Positions 14,277-25,447 of a DNA stretch of 64,000 nucleotides are shown here, piece after piece. A program made the position numbers and the translations under genes. This DNA comes from Gorsachius magnificus (taxonomy: Eukaryota > Chordata > Aves > Pelecaniformes > Ardeidae), in the NCBI GenBank assembly GCA_034008185.1, contig CM067109.1, positions 33,698,885 to 33,762,884 on the forward strand, given 5' to 3'. Every line of letters starts with the position of its first letter. Position 1 is the stretch's first letter. A model generated the notes under the pieces. The model had not been told where the DNA came from. It saw nothing but the letters and a program-made list of their open reading frames with translations, and did no database searches.

Positions 14277-15059
14277 ATAGCTTAATATTAAGATGGAAAA
14301 GACTTAGGTGTAATAGTCTGAAGTATAACAGAGTATCACATATGATACCCTATTATTTTTTTCAGCCTCTTGTAACATGTGGAGGGTATGTTTCCTTTTT
14401 TTGTTTTGGCAGGGTGTGCAAGGAATGATTGTGTTTGGGATTTTTTTCATTCTTCCATTCTGGAGTTCATATACTGTTGCAGAATAAATGTCACTCAATC
14501 AAGTGACAAACTGTGCTGGGAATCAAAACGAGCAAGTTGTCCCAAGTTATGAACACTGTTTCAACGTATGTCCTTGGGCAAGACAATTGCCATTTTGCAG
14601 AGCGGATTGAGGTGTCTTTTAGAATCACATCAAATCCGCTCCTTTTCCTAGATGCCAAGCAACTTCTTTTCCCTTTGTATATGCAATATAGTGCAAACTT
14701 GATTTTTTTCTTAATCTCTTTTTAATGTTGAATCAGGAGACATGATGAATTAATCTTTTAAAAAAACCTAGAATTATAAGTAGCTTCAAAAAGCAAGATG
14801 TCTAACTGTATCTAATTATATTGCCTTCATAATCCTATGCAAACTTCAGTTGCACAGCAATGTGTGGATTTGGCTGAAGATTAAATTAATCCCTGTTTAC
14901 ACATATCACGTAATTCTATCTCCTTTCCCTGAGGGAGAGCATGGAGAATTTCAGAAGCATGAGCAAGCATGCTAATTTTGACAGCAATGAGGGAGATTTA
15001 GTTAATAAATGCTCTGTGTAACAATAATACTGAGAGAAAGGGCTTCAAGTACCACTCAG

Positions 15060-15345
15060 AGATCACCTCTTCCTCTCAGCCAGACAAGCAGTTCAGCTGA
15101 GTGTCTTCGCTTCAGACACTCTTCTGGGATTTAAATCAATCTACATAGCCATCTATTTCACTCCATTATGCACACAAGGGAAGCAAGCCGTGGAGCTCTG
15201 TTTGCGATATTGTTTCCACTGGTGCCAGCCGAACTCTCTGCTGCCCCCTTCTCCAGCAGCTGCTGTTGCTAACAGATGGCAACATCTGGGAGCACAATGC
15301 CCAAACACTCATGTATGTTACTCGTTCCTGCCATGCCAAATATCT
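15060..15345. promoter_or_regulatory. Candidate non-coding regulatory element
   Basis: This segment is less AT-rich than its surroundings and is not a repeat I recognise. It holds dense short motifs, including two CAGATG/CATCTG E-boxes arranged as an inverted pair around GCAA (near 15274-15289), and 'ctgctgcccccttctccagc'. No reading frame with splice sites stands out. Calling it regulatory is inference from composition and motif density only; cross-species conservation would be the test. Confidence 0.25.
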
Positions 15346-15351
15346 GCTAAG

Positions 15352-15536
15352 CTTTGAGAGAAATTGTGAACACTGGTTTTATTCCTCCCTGCTTGGTTTA
15401 TTCACCTGTACGCCAGCTATTTGAAACCTCAAATCTGTGTCTCTGTAAAAACAATACTCTCATAATTTTGGAGTGAAATACTAAAGCAATAGTCTAATTC
15501 TTTCCCCAAACAGGCCCAGGAAATAAAATGTACCCT
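15352..15536. repeat. Left copy of 185-bp direct repeat flanking the LTR
   Basis: It runs from 'ctttgagagaaattgtgaac' to 'aaaatgtaccct'. It matches 16096-16281 along its full length, with four substitutions (all transitions) and one 1-bp insertion by my alignment. Its right edge abuts the first base of the LTR exactly. Confidence 0.95.
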
Positions 15537-16095
15537 TGTCCTGGTTTCAGCTGGGATAGAGTTAATTTTCTTCACAGAAGCTAGCATAGTGCTGTGCTTT
15601 GGATTTAGTGCTAGAAGAATGTTGATAACACGCTGATGTTTTTAGTTGTTGCCAAGTAGTGCTCAGACTGTTCAAGGACTTTTTGAGCTTCTCCTGCTCG
15701 GCCAGGTGCATAACAAGCTGGGAGTACAGCACAGCTAGGACCCAAACTGTCCAAAGAGCTATTCCATACCATATAACGTCATGCTCGGGGGGGTTGGTGG
15801 GTCGGTCGGTCGCTGCTCGGGTACTGATCGCTGCTCGGGACGGCCTGGGCATCGGTCGGCGGGTGGTGAGCAATTGCATTGTGCATCATTCGTTTTGTAT
15901 ATTCTGTATATTTTGTTATCATTCTCATTATTACTATTATTATTATTTTCTCTTATTAAACTGTCTTTATCTCAGCCCTCGGCTCTACCCTTTTTCCCCT
16001 TCCCGATTCTCTCCCCCATCCCACTGAGGGGGGGGGGCGGGGAGTGAGCGAGCGGCTGCATGGTGCTGAGTTGCCAGCCGGGTTAAACCACGACA
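15537..16095 (+). mobile_element. Solo LTR of an avian endogenous retrovirus (ERVL-like), 559 bp
   Basis: The element begins TGTCCTGGTTT and ends AAACCACGACA, giving TG...CA termini that are inverted repeats matching at 10 of 11 bases. An ATTAAA poly-A signal lies at 15955-15960 after an ATT-rich tract. Around 15790-15860 is a CpG-rich block with a repeated 'tcgctgctcggg' unit, unlike the AT-rich surroundings and suggesting a relatively recent insertion. There is no gag, pol or env, so it is a solo LTR. It is the same family as the minus-strand element at 50654-52052. Instead of the usual 4-6-bp target duplication it is bounded on both sides by a 185-bp direct repeat. The 88- and 122-codon frames crossing it are not real genes. 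Confidence 0.9.
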
Positions 16096-16281
16096 CTTTG
16101 AGAGAAATTGTGAACACTGGTTTTACTCCTCCCTGTTTGGTTTATTCACCTGTACACCAGCTATTTAAAACCTCAAATCTGTGTCTCTGTAAAAACAATA
16201 CTCTCATAATTTTGGAGTGAAATACTAAAGCAATAGTCTAATTCTTTCCCCAAACAGGCCCAGGAAATATAAATGTACCCT
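16096..16281. repeat. Right copy of 185-bp direct repeat flanking the LTR
   Basis: It starts at the base after the LTR ends and repeats 15352-15536 through 'aaatgtaccct', one base longer because of a single T insertion near its end. Unique sequence ('gtaaaagtaaaacc') follows. Confidence 0.95.
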
Positions 16282-17692
16282 GTAAAAGTAAAACCAACCC
16301 AAAGCCATGAAGCTATGGAAATCCTTAGATAAATGAAAAACTTAATTCTATTTATAGCAATGTCATAGAGTAATAACTTGATTCTAATTAATGCATAATA
16401 GTATTTGTGTTCCCAGACAAAATTAAACTGGACCTTAATACCAAATTAAAGTGTTTTTCTCCATGGGGGCAACAATTACAGCAAAGGATTTAGCCTGTGT
16501 ATGACCTATTTCAAGGCCTGTTTTAGAGTCTATAAACAGGCTAAGACAATGTTGCTGAGATCCCCTTTTGTGTGGTTAGCTGTCAGTCAGAAGCTGGCAG
16601 GAAAGAGATTAACATTTCACGGATGAACAGCTTCAGTTGCAAAGGAACCTGCACAAAAGAGAATTATCCCAGTCTCAGCCATGGTGAATGAAGTATCCCT
16701 TCTCCAGAGTAGAAAGAGAATAAGAAGAATGGAGTGTGTTAGTTAAAGGTTAGTTCCTCCTTGAAAGAGATAACCTCTTTTCAAAAAAGTCAAGATTTAG
16801 CAGTGTTAAACGATCTTCCTGGTAAATTTAATTTAGAAGTCAAAGTGGAGAAACCTTCTTGATTAGCACAAAATTTAGGTTATGGAAAGTGTTTGACTGT
16901 TTAACATAGACTGTGAAAAGGTTGCTGATAAATTCTTGCTAGCAACATACACTGTAACACAGAGCATTAAATGAAAGAATAAATAAAAGCTATATGAAAA
17001 TAAAATTTTAAAATGTGTTATCTCCTTAAGAAAGAGAGAATGTGTCAACATTATAAAAATACAAAATTTCAGTGTAACATTCAAAAACTATAAAACATAT
17101 TTTTTCAAGATGGAAGGTAATGTTTCAGGATTCTCAGCACACAGTAACTGGGGGAAGCTAAAGAACACGTGGGTCAGAGAACTTACGTACAGGGTATAAT
17201 GAAACATATGTAGATCAGAGTTCTACATTTATAGAGATAACTGCTACCTCTGGGGCTGAAGGATTGCCTCTAGTGGGCAATCACATCCACAGATCCAGAC
17301 AATTCTTTGTTGCTGACTCTTTCTGTTCCCTTACAATGCCTTGTACTATGTATGAATAAAGCTATGCATGATACCATGTCCCATAGCTCAACACAGGTGA
17401 CTGCAAGATTGACAAGGACAGAGGAATAACCACAATATAAGTATCATTTTATTAATACGCTTAAGAGACACAACATAGCCCAATGACTCACATGGAACTA
17501 ACAATGGCCCTGCCACACCCAGAACCTAAACTCTTCCATGTGCTGTACTGTGACTGAGGTAGCTGTTCACCATGGGCTCCTGTCTTCTAAACCCTCTTTC
17601 CATCTGACATGCTTATCATTTCCTGCGAATACGTGTTCCCTACTTCATCTTAGTCCTTATATTGTGCTATGCAGGCTGGATATGTAAATCTG
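16282..17692. other. Unique AT-rich sequence, no gene recognised
   Basis: No repeat family or exon recognised. The only frame of note is 69 codons on the minus strand (16875-17084), hydrophobic and without a domain. Confidence 0.55.
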
Positions 17693-17697
17693 ATTTA

Positions 17698-18353
17698 TCA
17701 TAGAATCATAGAATCATAGAATGTTTTGCGTTGGAAGGGACCCCTAGAGGTCTTCTAGTCCAACCCCCCTGCAGAGAGCAGGGACACCGCTAACTAGATC
17801 AGGTTGCTCAGAGCCTCATCCAACCTGGTCTTGAATGTTTCCAGGGATGGGGACTCCACTACCTCTCTCGGCAACCCGTTCCAGTGTTTCACCACCCTCA
17901 CTGCAAAAACTTTCTTCCTTATATCCAGTTTAAATCTACCCTGTTTTAGTTTAAAACCATTACCCTTGTCCTGACACAGCTGGCCCTACTAAAAAGATTT
18001 TCCCCATCTTTCCTATAGGCCCCCTTTAAGCACTGAAAGGCCGCAATCAGGTGTCCCTGCAGCCTTCTCTTCTCCAGGCTGAACAACCCCAACACTCTCA
18101 GCCTGTCCTCATAAGAGAGGTGCTCCAGCCCTCAGATCATTTGTGTAGCCCTCCTCTGGACCCACTCCAACAGTTCCATGTGCTTCTTGTGCTGAGGGCT
18201 CCAGAGCTGGACACAGTACTCCAGGTGAGGTCTCACCAGAGCAGAGTAGAGGGGCAGAATCACCTCCCTCGACCTGCTGGCCACGCTTCTCCTGATGCAG
18301 CCCACAATACGGTTGGCCTTCTGGGCTGCCAGTGCACATTGACGGCTCATGTC
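17698..18353 (-). mobile_element. CR1 LINE, 5'-truncated, minus strand
   Basis: On the plus strand it starts with the antisense CR1 tail (three TCATAGAA units) and then the antisense 3' UTR ('ttggaagggacc', 'tagtccaacc'). It continues through the C-terminal part of ORF2. The minus-strand translation includes '[13 protein letters not shown]', '[20 protein letters not shown]' and '[20 protein letters not shown]', characteristic of the CR1 ORF2 region after the RT palm. The reading stops at a TGA (18129-18131) also present in the copy at 39.15-41.32 kb. ATTTA occurs at both edges (17693-17697 and 18354-18358) and may be a target duplication. Confidence 0.93.
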
Positions 18354-18452
18354 ATTTAGGTTTGTCCCTTTTAAAGAGGGAGGTGGAGAGCAGAAAGACT
18401 TTGATAATTTGGGAATCTGAGGTCTCACTATCCATAACACATGGTTAGTCCC

Positions 18453-19227
18453 TGTACTGGGTGTCTGTGCCCAGGTGCTGGCAGCGGGGGGGTGCAGAGC
18501 AGCCTCTGTGAGGGGAGGCAGGGGCTGGCCCTTTACTGGAGATAGCTGGTTCCTGCTGGCTCCAGCCAACCCACCACGGGGCAGGGCCAAGCCCCACAGT
18601 CAAGATGATAGCACCTCTGTGGAAACATATTTAAGAAAGGGCAAAACCACTGCACATCAGAGAGAGGAGCAAGGGGGGAAAAGTGTAAGAAACAATCCTG
18701 GGGACACCAACATCAGAGAAGGAGGGGGAAGAGTTGCTCCAGGTGCTGAAGCAGAGATTTTCCCACAGCCTGTGGAAAGGACCATGCCAGAGCAGACATC
18801 CGTCATTGCAGCCAGTGGAGGACCTATTCAGGAGCAAGTTTATCCTGAAAACCGGAAAGGATCAACACTGAAGCAGACACAAAGCATGAAGAGGAAGGAG
18901 CAGAAGAGAGGACCTGTTATGGACTGACCCTAAACCCCATTCCCCATCACCCTGCTCCAGGCATGAGGTGAAGTGGGAAATGAAGGAATGAAGTTGAGCA
19001 AGGAGGAAGGTGTTTTAGTTTTTTGTCTTTGTTTCTCACCATCCAACTCTATTTAATTGCCAATAAAGTCTGTTTTTCCCATGACAGCAACTCGTGAGTG
19101 ATTTCCTTGTCATTATCTTGACCCACAAGCTTTTTCATCTTATTTTCTCCCCCTTTCCTGTTGAGGCAGGGCAATGACAGAGCTGCAGGGTGGGGGCCTG
19201 GCAGTCAGACAATGTCAGGCCACCACA
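18453..19227 (+). mobile_element. Solo LTR of an avian endogenous retrovirus, 775 bp, with 5-bp target duplication
   Basis: The element begins TGTACTGG and ends CCACCACA, so the ends are near inverted repeats with TG...CA termini. GTCCC is repeated exactly on both sides (18448-18452 and 19228-19232), a perfect 5-bp target-site duplication. The internal order fits an LTR: a TATTTAAG box at 18628-18635, degenerate 'ctgaagcagag' / 'cagagcagac'-type units across about 18745-18870, an AATAAA signal at 19062-19067, then a 'gtgagtgatttcc' U5-like end. No internal retroviral genes remain. The 150-codon frame at 18475-18927 lies within the LTR and is probably incidental. The 5-bp duplication suits an ERVL-type integrase, but class assignment needs a library match. 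Confidence 0.9.
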
Positions 19228-20844
19228 GTCCCTCTACTCTTAAACCTCTATCACAGGAACAGTTGACAAGTTACTAATATCAGTAAGAAAATATAAAGTT
19301 TAGATTATAAAAATTCCTAGATTATACAAGTCAAAATAGAGACTCCCCATATTTGGCTATTTGGTCTTTCAGGAATCAAAACACCATGAATTTTAGCCAG
19401 GCTGAATTTCACTGTGTTACCTTGGTTACATTTCCCCACCAGTTCTGCTAAAAACTCAAAGTTAAAAAAAAAATAAAAATCCAGCTATTCTTGATTACAT
19501 GCATACGATATTTAAAGGGGGAAAAAAAACAGTCTTTTACATGCTGTTTGCTGTTAAATTTAGTGTGTTTTTACTGTTATTTTTCTCTCCCAATCCTTTG
19601 TTCTAAAACTAATGTTGCAGAGAAGTCTGGACAAAAGACTTCAGTACTGAAGTGCAAGACACCACTTTCTAGATTCAGGGGTGTTCCAGACTCCAAAGTG
19701 GAGTTTACTTGCTCTAAATAAAGGAGTATCTTAGGTTCACTATAGGTCTATGGCCTGCATTTTCCTACCCTCTGGCATAAATTACACAGGAGAAAGAAAT
19801 GTTCCTGCTTCTTTCTCATTCAGAATTTGTGAATCAGACTGTCTTCTCCAGAATGTCCTTAATGCCCAGCTCCATAACAACCCTCAGAGTTGTTTTCCAG
19901 GCAGATCAGCTCTTAAGGACATTTCAGACCTTGTTTTACTGACAGAACCATGTGATGCTGATAAATATAAATCCTTGTTAAGAACTGAAAGGAATACACA
20001 GAAACTAAATTTTGGGCGTAATTTTCACAAATCTGCAGGAGTATAAAATACTATGTTAACAAACTCAACAGCAGGAACAGTCAATAATGTAATTATCTGC
20101 TGCTATCTTAAAAGAAGTATTTTTAAGATGGCAATAGTCCTTATAAAATACCTCTGTGTCATTTACTGATGCCCTGTTATAAAAACACGAAGTAATGATT
20201 TTGAAGACCTTCCATCTGAAACCAAAATAGCACAGTTACTATTGATTGGTAAGAAGTAAACTGGGCTGCCCCCCATCTGGTTGCACAGCTTTTTTAGACT
20301 AAAGAAATCTTAGGCTAAAAATCAGATTTTAAACTCTAAACAGATTCCAAGTACTACAAATTCAAACAGAAAACAGATAGCTACACTAATCAAGTAGACT
20401 ACCTGAGTTATCAAAATACATTGTCAAAATTCAAAACATTTAAACTAAATTAAAACATTTTTTCCTTTTATTTATAAAAAGAAAATCTTTGGCTTCTTTA
20501 TAGTTGCTGGTTTTGCTATGTCTTGTTTAATGCCAACAGAAAAGCATCTATAAATTATGCTGGTTTCAAATTACGTATACATAATTTCACAGAGAGCTGT
20601 GTTACACAAATATATGTGCATAGTTCACTAGTCTTTTGGACTAAGCATAGTTGTCTCTGTAAACTCAAAATAGTAATCTTAATTTAAAGAACAGTTACTA
20701 ACTTTATTTATAAAAATAACAGAACCACTTCCTGAATCAGTCAATAATGGAAATAGACATTATATCCTTTGTTGTTGTTGTTTTTTATTTTGGTTTTTTT
20801 GCATAAGGTACTTCCTACTCCATTAAATACATAGACAAAAATAG

Positions 20845-20896
20845 AGACACAGATGCAGATGCAGATGCAGACACAGCCACAGCCACAGCCACAGCG
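20845..20896. repeat. Compound hexanucleotide microsatellite
   Basis: Tandem GATGCA units run directly into tandem CACAGC units. The two hexamers are similar (both purine-CA based), so one may have mutated from the other and spread. Confidence 0.9.
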
Positions 20897-21171
20897 ATTT
20901 TTGCCTCATGTTAAATATTGTAATTAAAATATTCTTTAAGCTAGACTGAGATAACTTCTACCTGACAAGCCAAAGGTTGAATATACTAATTTTAATCTAA
21001 TCTGTTAATTGGCACTGTCTGTCTGTCAAAAGAGATTTATGGCTGCTAAGTTTGTTCCTTAACAAATGCTATGGTATCATGAAGGTTTCATTTGGGAAAA
21101 TAAAAAAAAATGGGAGGACAGAATAAACAAGAGTTCATCAGAGGATTTAACCTTTTTAACATTAGGAACAC

Positions 21172-21197
21172 TAAATATTCCTGGTCAGGAATATTTA
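21172..21197. repeat. Perfect 12-bp-arm palindrome, 2-bp spacer
   Basis: The arms TAAATATTCCTG (21172-21183) and CAGGAATATTTA (21186-21197) are exact reverse complements separated by GT. The arms contain TTCC/GGAA cores spaced like an inverted GAS-type site, but factor binding is only speculation. Confidence 0.9.
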
Positions 21198-21257
21198 TGT
21201 ATATTTATCCAGGAGTCCTGTGGATTACCTCTCCAGCCCAGTAAAATTTGCCAAGCC

Positions 21258-21425
21258 TGAGGACAGTGTGGAGCACACCCTCCTCTGGCTGCAGTGAGCG
21301 CTGGAGGAGGAGCAGATCAGCGGAGCTCATGGACTTGAGCCTGGGAAGCGCCCTTGGGTCCACAGTTCAGACTAGCTAGCCTGCGGTCTGCAGCAGCTGA
21401 TCCAGATCAGCTGTCATGGTGAAAA
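21258..21425. promoter_or_regulatory. GC-richer patch with palindromic double E-box
   Basis: A GC-enriched block in AT-rich surroundings, containing 'gtgagcgctggaggaggagc' and ending with the inverted repeat CAGCTGATC-CA-GATCAGCTG (21394-21413). That repeat presents two CAGCTG E-boxes symmetrically. It is not a repeat I recognise and has no clear reading frame. A regulatory role is inferred from composition only. It could equally be a remnant of an unrecognised repeat. Confidence 0.25.
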
Positions 21426-24400
21426 CAAGGGCATAGTATGAAAAGCTTACAAATGATAAATATTTTGACTTAGCATGTATTCTGCTAAACAAGGATGTTA
21501 GTGTAGGCTTTTCCTACTAGTTTCAAATATCTGCGTGGTAGATGTTTTATAATGTTTTGTGTTGGGTCATGTGATTTGACCTCATTATTTGAGTTTTGCT
21601 ATACTAACTACCTGGGCTATCCTTTAACGTTCATAGAGAGACCATACAGAACATTTCTGTCCCTAGATGCAGTAAATATGATTTTGTAAGCTTTCAGAAA
21701 AACTTTCTGAGATTAAATTAACACATTTGCCATTTACTCCTCATAGATAAACCTGCCTTCCTCTCTTCACTAGTTTCTCTGTTCCTAGGAGGGAGATGAT
21801 GCTGACATGGCAAATCAAAGCAACAGGCAGTGTCTGGAAAGCTATTTCATGTCAGAAGAAATGAGAAGTTGAGAATTTAGCTCACTGCTTTCTCAGTGAC
21901 AACATTATAGCTGAGATTCCTTAATATAGTCTTGATTAACTAACCTGTTATTTAACTGGTGAGAGAGAAGATATCAATGCTAAAAGCCACTATCTGGGTT
22001 GCAAGAAAATACATGTCCAGAAATTGAAGTTCAATAAAGTAGTTCTTGAATTAACATTCATCTTTTAAAAACAGCTTCTTGCTGTATGTATTGAAGTCCG
22101 TTCTCTTGCTCATAGGACAATGAGAGCCCTAACCCATTCTATTTTGCCAGACCCAAGGAGCTGTACCTAGGATGACAGAGAATTGTGAAAATAGGGCTGT
22201 AGGATACTCCAGTTACACCACAGTAAATCACAGTATTTTCTGCGCTCCTACACTATTATTATTAAGAGAGCACAGACTGTAATGGGTCAAATCTGTAGCC
22301 CTATCCATTCTCAGGGCTCAACAAAGGCAACTATTCTATGTTTTGAATCAAGAGAAGCAGTGAAAGTTGTGTAAATTTCCTGCAGGTGTTCAGACTAGCC
22401 TCTCAGCACAACTGTGGAGATTTTTTAGGAAGGCAAATAGCGGCATTGCCATGGAATGAATCATCTCAGCAGCCTGCACAGTTCAAAATTTTCAAACCTA
22501 TCTACCTCACTGCATTTCACATATGCCATAAAATCAGTGTACAAAAAACCCCGGATCATCCAAATAAAACAGGTCATGATTTCCTGGTTTTCAAGTCGGC
22601 CTAGGTACTCATTGTTCATGGAAGTTCAATTTACATTTGAATGTTTAACCTCTTTCATTCATAATAACTCACCTTAGAAACAACTCTTATAGCACCAGGA
22701 TGTTCCAGAGCTTGCTCCACACCAAAACTATGTACACTGCAGGGTTTCTTTTGAATCTGGAGCACCACTGCCAAAATCAAAATTATCTTCACTACAAGAT
22801 ACTAATGAAACAAAAGCCCATGACTGGAAAACTACTCTGCTGTGCAAAAATTAACAATCAAAGAAATGCAGTGATATCTGTACTAAGAACAGTTTCAAGA
22901 TAAGTCACAAAAAAAGGCACTTTTTTATTTTTATTTGACCTTACTTCCTAGGTAAGACAATACATGTTATGTGGCCAAATAAATGTTGTGTCGGTCATGG
23001 ATCCACATTCTCCCACATTAGGGAAACAATTTTGGTGCTGGCAGTTTTACACATTCTCAGCCCTGAAGGAAATAGGTTCAGTTAGAAATTTGAGTCCAGA
23101 TTAGAACCTCCACTATCAGTGAATGGTAATTTTTTTTTTTTGTTTGGTTTGCTTATTAAGATTGATGAAGCATTGTGGAACTGGTATTGACAGTGTAACA
23201 TTAATCCCGGTCTTATTGCTTTGCAAGCTTCCTCACAAAGTTCCAGGTGCTCCTTTTTGACACCCTGTGTATATGTATGCAAGTGCACATGTGTGTCTCT
23301 GAAGGAATATGCTGAAAGCCAAGAGACAGGAATACCACCTATGTGGAAGCAAGTTTACAGGAGCCAGCAAAAAAGATAGTGTTTGCTGATAGCTTCAGGA
23401 TAGTTGAAGAAAAAAACCTGGCAAATTCTCCTCATGACAATTCAGAGTTATTCTGTGAAAAGGGTCTAACAAGTGGATGTAAACAACGATGACCAGAAAA
23501 AAAAAGTAGAATGCTCCTGGATGTACATTGATCCTGATTGTGATAATTTACACATAGCACACCACCAGAATACAGACATACCATCTGGATTCACTATACA
23601 TGAAACTGTAAAATCATCCATGTGTTACATGACTTACTGTCAGGCCTCTAGAATAGATATCATCATAGTCCAAAGTGTTATGTTTAGGTCACTTCATCTC
23701 TAATTTACTTCAGAACACTTTTGATGAGAAAAATGGCAATTATAACTATTTCACAAAGGGCTAAAAAGAATTATTCTGAAAGGAGGAAAGAAACAAAAAC
23801 TTAAAAATACAACAATACTGGATTATTCTCCCCCCCCCTTACTCACAGCTTAAGACAACTTGCAAGCTTGTGGCAAATTTTGTTCCACGCTTGATAACAT
23901 GCATCACACTGAATTATAAATTATTTGTGGTAGGATAATTATGTGGTTACAGGGGAAATCAGGAAAGGCATCCTTCCCCCTTTTTAACAATCATATGAAC
24001 AGAGAAGAGCTTTTATGTTCTCATACATCCACATGCCTCCTACAAACAGAAATGAAAAAGTTAGTGCAGGCTGAATGAAAAATGAACTGACTTGTATTTA
24101 TGAACATCATTATTTACACAGCTGTGAACTATATTACAGCACCAAAATGGTTATAAAAACAAAGTTACAGAATAACCCATGTTGTAGGAACAAGACTTAC
24201 TGATGTTAATGCTTAACTTTTTTTTTATAATGAAACATTTCAAAAATAGTACTGATAATAAATAGCTGTTCCATACTGCTACTTTTCGAAATTCACTAAC
24301 AACAGGCTGTGATGTGTTAACATAAAATTTTAGGGAAAAAAGTATTTCATTTATCTCTTAATGACTTCTATAGTAATGACATGGAAATTTAAGATATAAG

Positions 24401-25392
24401 CTTTTAAGATTTCTCTTCATAATGATAATTTGAAAAAAAAGTGCTATCGACTAAATAATAGCACCTCACGGTAAAAATGGTATTTCCAAATAAACACAAG
24501 AGCTATACATAGATTCACAGATAAACAATAATTTTTCCTGTTTGAGAAAACAAAATGTTTTTTAAAAGCACTTGTAAACTTTTCATACACTGCAATAAAA
24601 AATTTCACCATTTACATGGAAAAAAATCCATTGTATTCTACCAGATTGTTCAGCCTCATCATCTTAATAGGATAGTCAAAAATTCTTTTCCCAGAATACA
24701 ATTTTTTGTTATTCTGCCTTGGATATTTTTTATTTCAGTTTTGAATTAGGTATGTTGATGCTAGTTAGGATTTATAAACCCACTATCTGAAATCTGCATT
24801 AGCTACAGTAAGAGACATTTTGCTCACCCAGCAACAAAACAGGTTATGAAGATTTCTTGGTATTTCATGACTGCCATCTGGTTACCTACAAATTTTCAGG
24901 TTTGGGTTTCAAATTTTACGAACTGATAGTCAGGTTCAAAGAGAGTCCTATCACAAGAAACAGCAGCCTCAAGATTTTGCTGGATGTCAGAGTGAAGTAA
25001 AGTCTGAACAGAATGAACAGGCCTCCTCTGCTACATTACCATGACTTGTTGCCAGATTATTATTTTTGCTTTTTTTTTGATGGACACAAAATCATCAACC
25101 AAGAAATTCTTATCAGAATATTCAAGAAATTACTGGGAGACAATGAGTATTTGAAATTTTTAAAAGTTAGGTCACTTTATTAAGTATCAAAATAGTCATC
25201 CCAAATGTCTAACCTAATCTATCCACTTTTAAAAAGTCTGGGCATTTTATTTCAGTGGAAAAACCCAGTGATTGATTAGACTCTCAGCATTAAGAAAATT
25301 GATGGTGAGTATGATGAATTTCTGACAGAATATCTTGAAAGGCTAGACAGTCAGTTAAATACTACCAAAACCATAGGGTTATAGGTAAGCAG

Positions 25393-25447
25393 GAGAGGGG
25401 CGGGAAAGAAAGGGGGAAAAAAAAAAAAAAAAGTAAAAGAAAAAGAA
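25393..25447. repeat. Homopurine tract with long A run
   Basis: A G-rich then A-rich purine stretch (about 50 bases, with few pyrimidines) including a run of about 16 A. Confidence 0.85.

Larger units (their letters stand above)
13371..15351. other. Unique sequence between ancient CR1 and LTR region
   Basis: Mostly AT-rich with no recognised exon. It contains a 10-bp-stem hairpin at 13814-13837, an AAAACC microsatellite at 14246-14276, and a more GC-balanced segment at about 15060-15345, listed separately. Confidence 0.55.

Noticed and set aside
15659..16047. Overlapping 122- and 88-codon frames
   Set aside because: Both are within the solo LTR. The Tyr/Leu-rich stretch comes from its ATT repeat.
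15537..16095. Provirus with two LTRs and internal genes
   Set aside because: Only one LTR is present and no gag, pol or env sequence lies near it.
18475..18927. 150-codon open frame as a possible gene
   Set aside because: It lies wholly inside the solo LTR with defined ends and target duplication, and has no domain.
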